A DNA stretch of 20,272 bases from a virus, in the IMG/VR virus record IMGVR_UViG_3300006327_000096, positions 1 to 20,272 of that record, one strand, 5' to 3'. The position numbers were made by a program, and so were the translations under genes. This document shows positions 1 through 8,046 of the stretch, piece by piece (the first letter of the stretch is position 1; each line of letters opens with the position of its first letter). The notes beneath the pieces were generated by a model. It ran no database searches and was not told the origin of the DNA. It was given only the letters and a program-made list of their open reading frames with translations.

Positions 1-6
1 TGAGAA

Positions 7-213
7 TTGTCATCAACATTTTTAATATCCGCAAGTGCAATACTAACGTTTACTGTATTAAATCCTGCAACTAAAATTTTTATACCAATGTATTTTGTTG
101 GTTCTATTTTAGGAGTGATTAGTGCAGTTATACGAAAGGCGGCATTTGTAATACTATTATGTTCATGGTTTACACTCATGAACGGAATTGCAATTTGGAA
201 GTTATTTTTATGA
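7..213 (+). CDS. Small two-segment membrane protein, unknown function
   Basis: A 68-residue, strongly hydrophobic protein with two likely membrane segments (about residues 5-37, broken near a Pro-Ala-Thr-Lys stretch, and 47-66), and an Arg-Lys pair between them. The frame is closed by a TGA at bases 1-3, so the earliest possible start is TTG at 7; an ATG at 88 would give a 41-residue version with one or two segments. The stop overlaps the next ATG as an ATGA joint at 210-213, which supports both this gene and the start of the next. Small inner-membrane proteins are common in T4-like genomes, but no family is recognised. The start is uncertain because any ribosome binding site would lie outside the window. 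Confidence 0.5.
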   Translation: MSSTFLISASAILTFTVLNPATKIFIPMYFVGSILGVISAVIRKAAFVILLCSWFTLMNGIAIWKLFL

Positions 214-527
214 TCTATATGGTAGACATAGACGGAACAATATGTTATACTGACGGAAGTAATTATAAAGAAAGTAAGCCAAATGAAGGACGCATAGAGA
301 TTTTAAATAAACTCTATGACGAAGGAAATGAACTACATTATTGGACTGCCAGAGGTGCAAATTCTGGTATAGATTGGCAAGAGTTTACAGAGGCACAATT
401 AAAAGGCTGGGGAGTTAAATTTACAACAATTAAAATGGGAAAACCCCATTACGATTTATGGATAGATGATAAGGCGATAAATGATAGAGAATACTTTTGG
501 TACGGACCACGTGGAATTAGAAAATAA
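210..527 (+). CDS. Mini HAD-superfamily phosphatase
   Basis: A 105-residue protein with the four HAD motifs in order: an Asp-x-Asp-Gly-Thr motif at residues 6-10 (D6 nucleophile, D8 acid/base), Thr46 in the second motif, Lys75 or Lys78 in the third, and an Asp-Asp pair at 86-87 that would bind magnesium. It is much shorter than most HAD enzymes and has no room for a cap domain, as in small phage and capsule-locus HAD phosphatases. The substrate cannot be read from sequence; a sugar or nucleotide phosphate is plausible. An in-frame ATG at 159 exists, but the ATGA overlap with the upstream stop at 211-213 and the position of the first motif favour 210. It precedes the DNA polymerase by 15 bases. 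Confidence 0.75.
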   Translation: MIYMVDIDGTICYTDGSNYKESKPNEGRIEILNKLYDEGNELHYWTARGANSGIDWQEFTEAQLKGWGVKFTTIKMGKPHYDLWIDDKAINDREYFWYGPRGIRK

Positions 528-542
528 AAGCGAGGCATCTTC

Positions 543-3221
543 ATGAGTTATGTAGATGCTATGTTTGATCGTGATGCTGATATAATTCGTGTAGTAGAAC
601 GAAAAGAAGGCAAACGTCATTTCACAGAATATCCTATAAAATATACATTTTATTATAAAGATCCTCGCGGTAAGCATAAAAGCATTTATGGTGATCCTTT
701 AAATAGAATAGTATCTAAGTCAACTAAAGACTTTCGTAAAGAACTTGCAATAAACAATACAAAAACATTATTTGAAAGTGATGTAAATCCAATCTTTCAA
801 TGTTTAAGTGAAAACTATCTTAATCAAGATGCACCTAAACTTAATGTAGCATTTTGGGATATAGAAACAGACTTTGATCCTGAACGTGGCTTTGCTGATC
901 CATCAGATCCGTTTATGCCGATAACTGCAATTAGTGTACATTTACAATGGATGGATACACTTGTTACATTAGCAGTTCCTCCTAAAACAATTACAATGGA
1001 TGAAGCTAAAGAACAAACTAAAGAATTTCCTAACACACATTTATTTGAAAAAGAAGAAGAGATGTTAAAAACATTTCTTGATTTAATTGAAGATGCTGAT
1101 ATAATAAGTGGTTGGAATTCAGAAGGTTATGACATTCCATATACAATTAATAGAGTAAGCAGAATATTAAGCAAAGATGATACAAGACGCTTTTGTCTTT
1201 GGAAACAACTTCCAAAGAAACGTGAATATGAAAAATATGGGCGTAAACTTGAAACATATGATTTAGTAGGTCGTGTACATTTAGATAGTTTAGAACTGTA
1301 TAGGAAATATACATATTCTGAAACACATTCTTATAGATTAGATGCTATTGGTGAAGCAGAAATAGGTGAAACAAAAACAGTTTATGAAGGTACATTAGAC
1401 GAACTTTATAAAAACGATTTTAAAAAGTTTATTGAATATAATAGACAAGATGTTGCATTATTAGATAAACTAGATAAAAAATTAAAGTTTATCGATCTTA
1501 GTAATGAACTAGCACACGCAAATACTGTATTACTGCAAACTACAATGGGTGCAGTAGCAGTTACTGAACAAGCAATTATTAACGAAGCACACGGTAGAGG
1601 ATTACAAGTACCTAATAGAATAAAACGTGAACCAGGTACTACTGCGGCGGCTGGTGCTTATGTGGCATTTCCTAAAAAAGGATTACATAAGTGGATTGGA
1701 TCAATGGATTTAAATTCACTATATCCGTCTGTTATTAGAGCATTGAATATGGACCCAGCAACTATTGTAGGACAATTAAGACCAACAGATACAGATGCAA
1801 TGGTCGAAGAAGCAATGACATTACAGAAAAAATCATTTGCAGGTGCATGGGAAGGTCGCTTTGGCACATTAGAATACGAAGCAGTAATGGAACAACGTAA
1901 AGATATTGACATTACTATTGATTGGGAAAACGAAGATACTGAAATAATGAGTGCATATCAAGTTTACAAATTAATATTTGATAGCCGTAAACCTTGGATG
2001 TTAACAGCAAATGGTACTATTCTAACAAACGAATTTGATGGTGTTATACCTGGACTATTAAAACGTTGGTATGCAGAACGTAAAGAACTGCAAGAAATGA
2101 AACAAAAAGCAATCAACGCCGGTAATAAAATTGAAATAGACTTCTGGGATAAAAGGCAACTTGTTAAAAAGATTAACCTAAATAGTTTATATGGTGCAAT
2201 ATTAAATCCTGGTTGTAGATTCTTTGACAAACGTATTGGACAATCAACTACATTAACTGGAAGACAAATTGCAAAACATATGGCGGCTGAAGCTAACAAA
2301 GTTATTACAGGCCAATACGATCATGTAGGTGATAGTGTAATATACGGAGATACAGATTCTGTATACTTTAGTGCTTTTCCTGTATTGAAAAAAGAAATTG
2401 AAACAGGTAAATTACCTTGGACAAAAGAAAGTGTTATTAAATTATATGATCAAGTAGCAGATGAAGTTAATAAGACGTTTATCGAATTTATGGGCAAAGC
2501 ATTTCATTGTCCAAAGACTCGTGCAGATGTAATTGCGGCAGGTAGAGAAATGGTTGCAGAAAATGGCTTATATATTACAAAGAAACGTTATGCGGCATTA
2601 ATATATGATGATGAAGGTGAACGTAAAGATGTAGACGGCAAGCCAGGCAAAGTCAAAGCTATGGGTTTAGATCTTAAACGTTCAGATACTCCTGTGTTTA
2701 TGCAGAACTTTTTAGCTGAAATATTACACATGGTATTAACTGATAAAACAGAAGCTGAAGTATTAGAACGTATTACAGAATTTAGAACAGAATTTAAATT
2801 ACGTCCTGGATATGAAAAAGGCTCTCCTAAACGTGCTAATAAAATCGGTGAATATCAACGTAAAGAGGAAAAGCAAGGTAAAGCAAATATGCCCGGACAC
2901 GTTCGAGCAAGTATTAATTGGAATACATTAAAACGAATGAATGGAGACAAATATAGTCAAACAATTGTAGATGGTATGAAAGTTATTGTTTGCAAATTAA
3001 AACAAAATCCATTAGGTTATACAAGTGTTGCATACCCTACAGATGAATTACGTTTACCTAACTGGTTTAAAGAACTTCCATTTGATAATGAATCTATGGA
3101 AGAAACTATTATTGATAATAAACTAGGTAACTTAATTGGTGTATTGAACTGGGATGTTGCAAGTACACTACAACATAATACTTTCCAAACATTGTTTGAT
3201 TTTGGAGATGGAGAAAAATAA
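543..3221 (+). CDS. 43: T4-like family B DNA polymerase (gp43)
   Basis: The replicative DNA polymerase with a proofreading exonuclease, 892 residues (T4 gp43 is 898). The exonuclease motifs are Exo I (D106, E108), Exo II with Asn192 and Tyr196-Asp197, and Exo III with Tyr299 and Asp303. The polymerase motifs are A (D389 followed by SLYPS at 392-396), B (Lys542/543 through NSLYG at 547-551) and C (YGDTDS at 601-606, with catalytic D603 and D605). The C-terminus ends in a Phe/Asp-rich tail, where T4-type polymerases bind the clamp. A GAGG at 532-535 lies seven bases before the ATG. The gene appears intact, with no intein or split as seen in some relatives. The stop overlaps the next start by one base (TAATG). 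Confidence 0.97.
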   Translation: MSYVDAMFDRDADIIRVVERKEGKRHFTEYPIKYTFYYKDPRGKHKSIYGDPLNRIVSKSTKDFRKELAINNTKTLFESDVNPIFQCLSENYLNQDAPKLNVAFWDIETDFDPERGFADPSDPFMPITAISVHLQWMDTLVTLAVPPKTITMDEAKEQTKEFPNTHLFEKEEEMLKTFLDLIEDADIISGWNSEGYDIPYTINRVSRILSKDDTRRFCLWKQLPKKREYEKYGRKLETYDLVGRVHLDSLELYRKYTYSETHSYRLDAIGEAEIGETKTVYEGTLDELYKNDFKKFIEYNRQDVALLDKLDKKLKFIDLSNELAHANTVLLQTTMGAVAVTEQAIINEAHGRGLQVPNRIKREPGTTAAAGAYVAFPKKGLHKWIGSMDLNSLYPSVIRALNMDPATIVGQLRPTDTDAMVEEAMTLQKKSFAGAWEGRFGTLEYEAVMEQRKDIDITIDWENEDTEIMSAYQVYKLIFDSRKPWMLTANGTILTNEFDGVIPGLLKRWYAERKELQEMKQKAINAGNKIEIDFWDKRQLVKKINLNSLYGAILNPGCRFFDKRIGQSTTLTGRQIAKHMAAEANKVITGQYDHVGDSVIYGDTDSVYFSAFPVLKKEIETGKLPWTKESVIKLYDQVADEVNKTFIEFMGKAFHCPKTRADVIAAGREMVAENGLYITKKRYAALIYDDEGERKDVDGKPGKVKAMGLDLKRSDTPVFMQNFLAEILHMVLTDKTEAEVLERITEFRTEFKLRPGYEKGSPKRANKIGEYQRKEEKQGKANMPGHVRASINWNTLKRMNGDKYSQTIVDGMKVIVCKLKQNPLGYTSVAYPTDELRLPNWFKELPFDNESMEETIIDNKLGNLIGVLNWDVASTLQHNTFQTLFDFGDGEK

Positions 3222-3751
3222 TGCATGGAATGATAGACTTAGAAACATTAGGAGTTAAACCTAACTCTGCTATATTAACAGTTGGAGCAATTAAATTTAA
3301 TCCTTTTACTGATGACGAGCCTCATGATGGATTATACCTACGTATTAATGTAGATGACCAAACTGAAATAGGTCGCACAATTGACCAAGGTACATTAAAC
3401 TGGTGGGCTAAACAAAAAGCAAGTATAAGAGACGAAGCCCTAGGTGATGAAGACAGAGTAGACCTACGTGACTTTACTAAACGCCTAAATAAATGGTGTG
3501 TTGGTTTAGATTATTTGTGGGCTCAAGGGCCTATGTTTGATTTTGGTATGTTAGAAAACTTATATGAACAACTAGGTCAGCCAGTACCTTGGAACTTTTG
3601 GCAAATACGTGATAGTCGTACATTGTTTGCAATGATGCCTAAAGACCCTCGTAAAGCTATACAGAGCGACGCACACAACGCCTTAGCGGATTCTTACTAT
3701 CAAGCCAAGTGCGTCCAACAAACATATAAGCATTTTGGAATAAAGAGATGA
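3221..3751 (+). CDS. dexA: DexA-like DEDD 3'-5' exonuclease
   Basis: A 176-residue DnaQ-fold exonuclease resembling T4 DexA. Motif I is Asp6-x-Glu8 in an IDLET context. A Leu-Asn-Trp-Trp segment near residues 59-62 matches the Ile-Glu-Trp-Trp of DexA. Motif II is Asp107 within a Phe-Asp-Phe segment, and motif III is His152 with Asp157. Trp-Gln-x-Arg-Asp-x-Arg at 127-133 is another shared element. T4 DexA is 227 residues, so this version is shorter. A role in degrading host or single-stranded DNA, or in recycling, is inferred from DexA. The gene directly follows the polymerase with a one-base overlap and overlaps the HemB gene by four bases (ATGA), so all three should be co-translated. Confidence 0.85.
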   Translation: MHGMIDLETLGVKPNSAILTVGAIKFNPFTDDEPHDGLYLRINVDDQTEIGRTIDQGTLNWWAKQKASIRDEALGDEDRVDLRDFTKRLNKWCVGLDYLWAQGPMFDFGMLENLYEQLGQPVPWNFWQIRDSRTLFAMMPKDPRKAIQSDAHNALADSYYQAKCVQQTYKHFGIKR

Positions 3752-4608
3752 GATTGATACAGCCTATTTTTGCTGGTGTTGAAACTAAAGACACCGGTTT
3801 AGGCAAGAATAATAAAATTTATAATGCTTGGAAGGAAATTAACGAGCGAGTACAAAAAGATATTGATTTAGGTGTTAAAGAATTTCTTTTATTTTATATT
3901 CCAGAATTTAAATTAGGTGAAAAAGCAGATACTTGGAGGCAAGGCGAAGGTATCGACGAACATAAATTTGATCAAGTATGTGTAACTGCCGCTAGTCTTT
4001 CTACATTACCAATTAAACTAAATGTAGATGTTTGTTTATGTGCATATACCAAAGATGGGCATTGTTGCATAACAAATGATCAAGAACGTACAGACCAATT
4101 ATTATTAGAACAAGCAAAAGCAATTTATACAGCCTCTGGTGCCACGATTGCACCAAGTGATTGTCAACTTAATACTGTTAAGAATATTAAAAATATTAAA
4201 GATGGTAATATTCCAGTAATGAGTTATAGTACAAAGTTTCGCTCTACTTTTTACGGCGGATGGCGAAACGTAATGGGAATTGAAAAGGGTATCGAAAGAC
4301 CTTATCAGTTAGATGTATCATCGAGAGCAGATGCTATCCAACGTTCAATTGACTATGCTAATGATGGTGCAGATGAATTAATGGTTAAACCTGGTATGAC
4401 GAGTATAGATTTAATTCGTGATATCAAAAATGCTACAAACAAACCTTGTGGGGTGTTTCAAACCTCAGGAGAATACTTAGGTATAGGTGCGCCTGGTAGT
4501 TTATTAGAAACATACAAAATATTTAAACGAGCTGGAGCAGACTATATGATTTCTTATGGAGCAAGAGATTTATGTTATCTAAAAGTGTCGAAAGGAGACT
4601 TAAAATAA
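3748..4608 (+). CDS. hemB: Porphobilinogen synthase (delta-aminolevulinate dehydratase), short form
   Basis: This enzyme condenses two 5-aminolevulinate molecules to porphobilinogen, the first shared step of haem, chlorophyll and corrinoid synthesis. The 286-residue protein shows the family hallmarks. A zinc site has Cys96, Cys98 and Cys106 in a CLCAYTKDGHC segment, and an APSD motif lies at 135-138. The first Schiff-base lysine, Lys163, sits in SYSTKF followed by FYGGWR. The second, Lys214, is in the LMVKPG signature. A Ser-Gly-Glu-Tyr loop lies near residue 242. Bacterial HemB is usually about 320-340 residues; the missing part is the N-terminal arm, since the protein begins at the first barrel strand (LIQPIF). 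Upstream sequence encodes DexA in another frame, so the arm is truly absent. The gene overlaps dexA (ATGA) and purC (TAATG). No other tetrapyrrole gene is visible. The family call is near certain; its benefit to the phage is inferred. Confidence 0.93.
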   Translation: MRLIQPIFAGVETKDTGLGKNNKIYNAWKEINERVQKDIDLGVKEFLLFYIPEFKLGEKADTWRQGEGIDEHKFDQVCVTAASLSTLPIKLNVDVCLCAYTKDGHCCITNDQERTDQLLLEQAKAIYTASGATIAPSDCQLNTVKNIKNIKDGNIPVMSYSTKFRSTFYGGWRNVMGIEKGIERPYQLDVSSRADAIQRSIDYANDGADELMVKPGMTSIDLIRDIKNATNKPCGVFQTSGEYLGIGAPGSLLETYKIFKRAGADYMISYGARDLCYLKVSKGDLK

Positions 4609-5519
4609 TGGGTACTTTAGTAGTTGAAGGTAAAACAAAATTAATTACAAAAGGTGATAAGCCTTTTACAGTTAATATGATAGCAAAAGATTTTTTAACA
4701 GGTGGCGATGCCGCTAAAAAAGAAGAACTTACTGATATAGGAATACAAAAAACAAAACAAGCATCGAACGTATTTAAGATGCTTGAAAAGAATAATATTC
4801 CTACATCTTTTATTGAACAATCAAAACCAAATACTATGATTCATCATGAGTGTGAAATGATTCCACTTGAATTTGTTGTTAGACGTTATGCTTTTGGTAG
4901 TTACTTAAAACGTAACCCTGCACCATTAGATGTTGGCTATGGTCCTGACGTAAAACGTTTTGAAACTCCGGTATGGGAAATTTTTCATAAACATTCTGTT
5001 GTAATGCCTCCATGGGTAACTACACCTACACAAATGGATGAGAATGAAGCTAGAGAAAAATATCTAATAGATGGTTCATGGGCTGACGGTGTATATACAG
5101 ATCCTTATATTAAAATTACTGATGATGAATGGGGACTGTATTCTGCAAAAGATCCTATTAAAGGTGAACCTTTAATGACTACTGAAGTCTTACTTCGTGA
5201 CAGTGAATTAGAGACTGCAATTAATAAAATTGTTATTCCTGCCTTTGAAGCTATAGAAAATAGTTGGAAGGAAATTCGTACAGTTGACGGACCTGTACAT
5301 CTAGTAGATATAAAATTTGAATTAGGATGGCGAGTTTTTGGACATCCTAAAGATAGTCTTTTAGTATTATCAGATGTTGTTGATAATGATAGTTGGCGTA
5401 TTTGGCCTGGCGGAAATTCTAAAAAACAATTAGATAAACAATCTTTTAGAGATGGAGAAGATTTATCTAATGTTGCAAACAAGTACCAATTAGTAACAGA
5501 ACTAACGAGTAAATTTTAA
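4608..5519 (+). CDS. purC: SAICAR synthetase (phosphoribosylaminoimidazole-succinocarboxamide synthase)
   Basis: This enzyme joins aspartate to CAIR using ATP, in de novo purine synthesis. The 303-residue protein has EGKTKLI at 7-13 (N-terminal ATP-site strand), the VVRRYAFGSYLKR segment at 90-102 that matches the family's VVR-x-x-A-x-GS-x-x-KR signature, a Thr-Asp-Pro-Tyr at 164-167, DIKFELG at 234-240, and an LSDVVDNDSWR segment at 254-264 equivalent to the usual LxDExxxDxxR. It is longer than E. coli PurC (237) and nearer the yeast Ade1 type (about 300). The start is ATG 4608, preceded by AAAGGAG at 4591-4597; an in-frame ATG at 4572 lies inside hemB and has no such site. Marine phages often carry purine genes, presumably to feed DNA synthesis. 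Confidence 0.93.
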   Translation: MGTLVVEGKTKLITKGDKPFTVNMIAKDFLTGGDAAKKEELTDIGIQKTKQASNVFKMLEKNNIPTSFIEQSKPNTMIHHECEMIPLEFVVRRYAFGSYLKRNPAPLDVGYGPDVKRFETPVWEIFHKHSVVMPPWVTTPTQMDENEAREKYLIDGSWADGVYTDPYIKITDDEWGLYSAKDPIKGEPLMTTEVLLRDSELETAINKIVIPAFEAIENSWKEIRTVDGPVHLVDIKFELGWRVFGHPKDSLLVLSDVVDNDSWRIWPGGNSKKQLDKQSFRDGEDLSNVANKYQLVTELTSKF

Positions 5520-5932
5520 TGAAAATTGGTATAACATTTAGTACATTTGATTTATTACACGCAGGACATATTGCTATGTTGCGTGAAGCAAGAGAACAAT
5601 GCGATTATCTTATTGCTGGGTTACAAGTTGATCCAACAATAGATAGACCAGAAAAAAATAAACCTATTCAAACTATAGTTGAACGATACACGCAATTAAA
5701 AGGTGTACGTTATGTTAATGAAATTATTCCCTATGTTAAAGAAACAGATATAGATGATATCCTTTTATTACGTAACGGTATTAATATACGTATCCTTGGT
5801 GTTGAATATGAAGGTAAAGATTTTAGTGGTAAAGCAACAGGTGAACGTTTAGGAATAGAGCATTATTATAATAAACGTAATCATAGATTCTCTAGTACTG
5901 ATTTAAGAAAAAGAGTAACGAATGATAGTTGA
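5519..5932 (+). CDS. TagD-like cytidylyltransferase (nucleotidyltransferase, HxGH type)
   Basis: A 137-residue member of the cytidylyltransferase family related to glycerol-3-phosphate cytidylyltransferase. The N-terminal strand runs into FSTFDLLHAGH, with the HxGH nucleotide-binding motif at 14-17. The C-terminal Arg-Phe-Ser-Ser-Thr segment, near residues 122-126, corresponds to the RTxGISTT motif that binds the CTP phosphates. The length matches TagD (about 129-130). It would transfer CMP to a phosphorylated alcohol or sugar; the acceptor cannot be told. ATG overlaps the purC stop by one base (TAATG). Together with the downstream epimerase and oxygenase it suggests activated sugar or polyol chemistry, possibly for envelope or particle modification. 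Confidence 0.85.
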   Translation: MKIGITFSTFDLLHAGHIAMLREAREQCDYLIAGLQVDPTIDRPEKNKPIQTIVERYTQLKGVRYVNEIIPYVKETDIDDILLLRNGINIRILGVEYEGKDFSGKATGERLGIEHYYNKRNHRFSSTDLRKRVTNDS

Positions 5933-6500
5933 AAATAATAAAACACCTTTTTACCATACAATTATTCATGATTACTTTACACCTGAAGAACGTGAACTTA
6001 TTTGGGATGAATTAGAAACTTTACATTCTAAGCTCGAAGGTCCTGAAGTTACAGGAGACCCAAGAGCATCGATGTTAAAACGTGGACTTTATTTAGATCA
6101 CGAATATGAAAATAGACGTAATGAAAGTAATATATTATCTATATCTAGAAAAATATTTGATTTAGAAAAACTTGGACAATTAAAAGAAAATATCTTTTCT
6201 AAATACTTAAACGTATGTAATCTAGATTATACATTACTTAATTACTATCCAACACAAAGCAACTATAAAGATCATCGTGATGTTAGTGTTTTAAGTTCAA
6301 CTATTTGCTTATGGAAAGAACCAAAGCAATTTACAGGTGGTAATTTATTTTTTAAACAATATAATTACACACCATTAATGATGAATAATAGTATGATTCT
6401 ATTTCCTGGATTTGAATTACATGAAATTTTAGATACTGAAGTAACAAAGGAAACATTTGGCAGATACGCAATAAGCCAATTTTATTTAATAAATGGTTAA
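5922..6500 (+). CDS. 2OG-Fe(II) oxygenase (prolyl-4-hydroxylase-like)
   Basis: A 192-residue protein with the double-stranded beta-helix signature of 2-oxoglutarate/Fe(II) dioxygenases. His118-x-Asp120 and distal His167 would bind iron, and Arg181, 14 residues further on in a Gly-Arg-Tyr-Ala-Ile segment, would hold 2-oxoglutarate. A GGNLFF strand at 139-144 and FPG at 161-163 are typical of the P4H-like branch. The substrate is unknown; in phages, members are proposed to hydroxylate proteins, nucleobases or small molecules. It overlaps the cytidylyltransferase by 11 bases and the epimerase by 8. It is not closely similar to the second oxygenase at 17624. Confidence 0.85.
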   Translation: MIVENNKTPFYHTIIHDYFTPEERELIWDELETLHSKLEGPEVTGDPRASMLKRGLYLDHEYENRRNESNILSISRKIFDLEKLGQLKENIFSKYLNVCNLDYTLLNYYPTQSNYKDHRDVSVLSSTICLWKEPKQFTGGNLFFKQYNYTPLMMNNSMILFPGFELHEILDTEVTKETFGRYAISQFYLING

Positions 6501-7254
6501 AGATATTCACTCAAAAAAAATATTAATAACAGGCAGTCGTGGAATGGTTGGTGAAGAACTACGAATAAGATTATTATACGACCACGAAATACACACATTA
6601 GATTTACTAGACGGACAAGACCTTAGAACTTGTGATTTAGATTATGATGTAGATGTAATATTTCATTTAGCTGGAAAGAGCGGTGTCAGACGTAGTCTTA
6701 CACATCCAAAAGAATATTGGGAACATAATGTGATAGCATCAAAAAGATTATTTGAGGCATTTCCAAAAGCAAGGATTATATATGCAAGTTCAAGTACTGC
6801 AAAAGAACCTTGGAGGAATCCTTATGCTTTATCAAAACATACAATTGAAAAGATTGCGCCACGTTCATCATTAGGATTACGTTTTACAACTATATACAAT
6901 GGAGACCAAGAACCTAGGCCAAATATGTTTATACCAAAACTTCTTAGACGCGAAATTGACTACATTAATATAAACCATAAACGAGATTTTATACACGTTA
7001 GCGACATTTGTGATGCTTTAATTCATTTAATGAATAAAAGATTAACAGGTGTATTTGATTTGGGCACAGGTAAATCACACAAATTGAAAGATATTACAGA
7101 CCATTTAGGTTTGTATCCTAAACAACAAATTGGCGACAAGCATGAGCGTCTAGATAACCAAGCCGATATTACAAGACTAAAAAAATCAGGGTGGAAACCT
7201 ACCCTTGATATATTTGAGTACTTTAATGAGCGAGGACTACAAAAAAATGCTTGA
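6493..7254 (+). CDS. NAD-dependent epimerase/dehydratase (extended SDR), short form
   Basis: A 253-residue Rossmann protein. The glycine-rich NAD motif is at G14-x-x-G17-x-x-G20 after a Lys-Ile-Leu-Ile-Thr strand. HLAGKSG at 58-64 is the extended-SDR motif that follows strand 4. A Ser-rich strand at 99-101 leads to the catalytic Tyr111-x-x-x-Lys115 pair. DFIHVSDICDA near 165-175 and FDLGTG further on match nucleotide-sugar epimerases such as UDP-glucose 4-epimerase. Typical members have 310-340 residues, so the C-terminal substrate-binding lobe is reduced. The product sugar cannot be named. The 3' end carries the -35 hexamer of the next promoter. Confidence 0.85.
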   Translation: MVKDIHSKKILITGSRGMVGEELRIRLLYDHEIHTLDLLDGQDLRTCDLDYDVDVIFHLAGKSGVRRSLTHPKEYWEHNVIASKRLFEAFPKARIIYASSSTAKEPWRNPYALSKHTIEKIAPRSSLGLRFTTIYNGDQEPRPNMFIPKLLRREIDYININHKRDFIHVSDICDALIHLMNKRLTGVFDLGTGKSHKLKDITDHLGLYPKQQIGDKHERLDNQADITRLKKSGWKPTLDIFEYFNERGLQKNA

Positions 7255-7279
7255 CTTTGTATTAAAACAATCATATAAT
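7251..7279 (+). promoter_or_regulatory. Sigma70-type promoter upstream of the clamp gene
   Basis: TTGACT at 7251-7256 and TATAAT at 7274-7279 are separated by 17 bases, a near-perfect match to the bacterial housekeeping consensus. The -35 box overlaps the end of the epimerase gene. Transcription would begin near 7286, leaving a very short leader with GGAG at 7291-7294 before ATG 7303. It is likely an early or middle promoter read by host RNA polymerase, driving the clamp and TGT-like genes. Confidence 0.75.
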
Positions 7280-7302
7280 AAACATTTAATGGAGAAAAAC
7301 GT

Positions 7303-8037
7303 ATGAAAGACATCTTACAAGATATCGTTGCCCATACACATTCGCTAGGATTTCTTAATCTAGTTAAAGTTACAGGCGACGACCAAAGTACAACTATCGA
7401 GAGTATGGCTGAGGATCGTTCTGTAATTTTATCAGCAACAACTAAAACACCAGTTTCTGAATTTAAAGAAACATTTGGTATGCCTAATTTAGATAAGTTA
7501 GCTTTGCATTTAAAGAATCCGGAATATCAAAAAAATGCAAAACTATCTGTAGAAAAAGCAGATAGAAACGGAGTAACTATTCCGACACATATTCACTTTG
7601 AAAATGAAGCAGGTGATTTCCAAAATGATTATCGTTTTATGAACAGCGAGATTATTAATGAGAAATTAAAATCTGTTAAGTTCAAAGGTGCAACTTGGGA
7701 AGTAGAATTTGAACCAAGTATGGCGGCAATCAATAGAATGAAATTGCAAAGTGCCGCACACGCAGAAGAAACTGTTTTTACAGTTAAAACAGAAAATAAT
7801 ACATTAGTATTTTACTTTGGTGATCATTCAACACACGCAGGATCATTTGTATTCCAACATACAGGAGTTGTAAACGAATTAAAACATTCTTGGAGTTGGC
7901 CAGTAGCACAAGTACAAGCTATATTAAGTCTTGATGGAAAACAAACAATGAAAATTTCCGATCAAGGGGCTATGCAAATTAGTGTTGATTCAGGATTAAC
8001 GGAATATAATTATATTTTACCTGCACAATCTAAGTAG
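7303..8037 (+). CDS. 45: Putative DNA polymerase sliding clamp (gp45-like)
   Basis: A 244-residue protein that I read as a divergent T4-type sliding clamp, the ring that tethers the polymerase to DNA and, in T4, activates late transcription. T4 gp45 is 228 residues. The N-terminal half has the clamp-like order of strand, Phe-x-Glu-x-Phe and a domain helix (residues about 51-70, Leu-Asp-Lys-Leu-Ala). The second half begins with a Phe-Glu-Pro-Ser-Met helix start and ends in a short LPA tail after a Tyr-Asn-Tyr-Ile strand. No invariant motif exists for this family, so the call rests on size, the two-domain pattern, the position in the replication block and a strong own promoter. GGAG lies eight bases before the ATG. 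The clamp-loader genes 44 and 62 are not next to it, unlike in T4. Confidence 0.65.
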   Translation: MKDILQDIVAHTHSLGFLNLVKVTGDDQSTTIESMAEDRSVILSATTKTPVSEFKETFGMPNLDKLALHLKNPEYQKNAKLSVEKADRNGVTIPTHIHFENEAGDFQNDYRFMNSEIINEKLKSVKFKGATWEVEFEPSMAAINRMKLQSAAHAEETVFTVKTENNTLVFYFGDHSTHAGSFVFQHTGVVNELKHSWSWPVAQVQAILSLDGKQTMKISDQGAMQISVDSGLTEYNYILPAQSK

Positions 8038-8046
8038 GGGGAATGT

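Noticed and set aside
159-209. Upstream in-frame start for the HAD phosphatase
   Set aside because: The added residues do not match the family, while ATG 210 starts just before the first motif and overlaps the previous stop as ATGA.
1964-2299. Long minus-strand open frames under the DNA polymerase and other genes
   Set aside because: They are antisense to genes with full catalytic motifs, are rich in Ser, Leu and Cys as expected of shadow frames, and have no ribosome binding sites.
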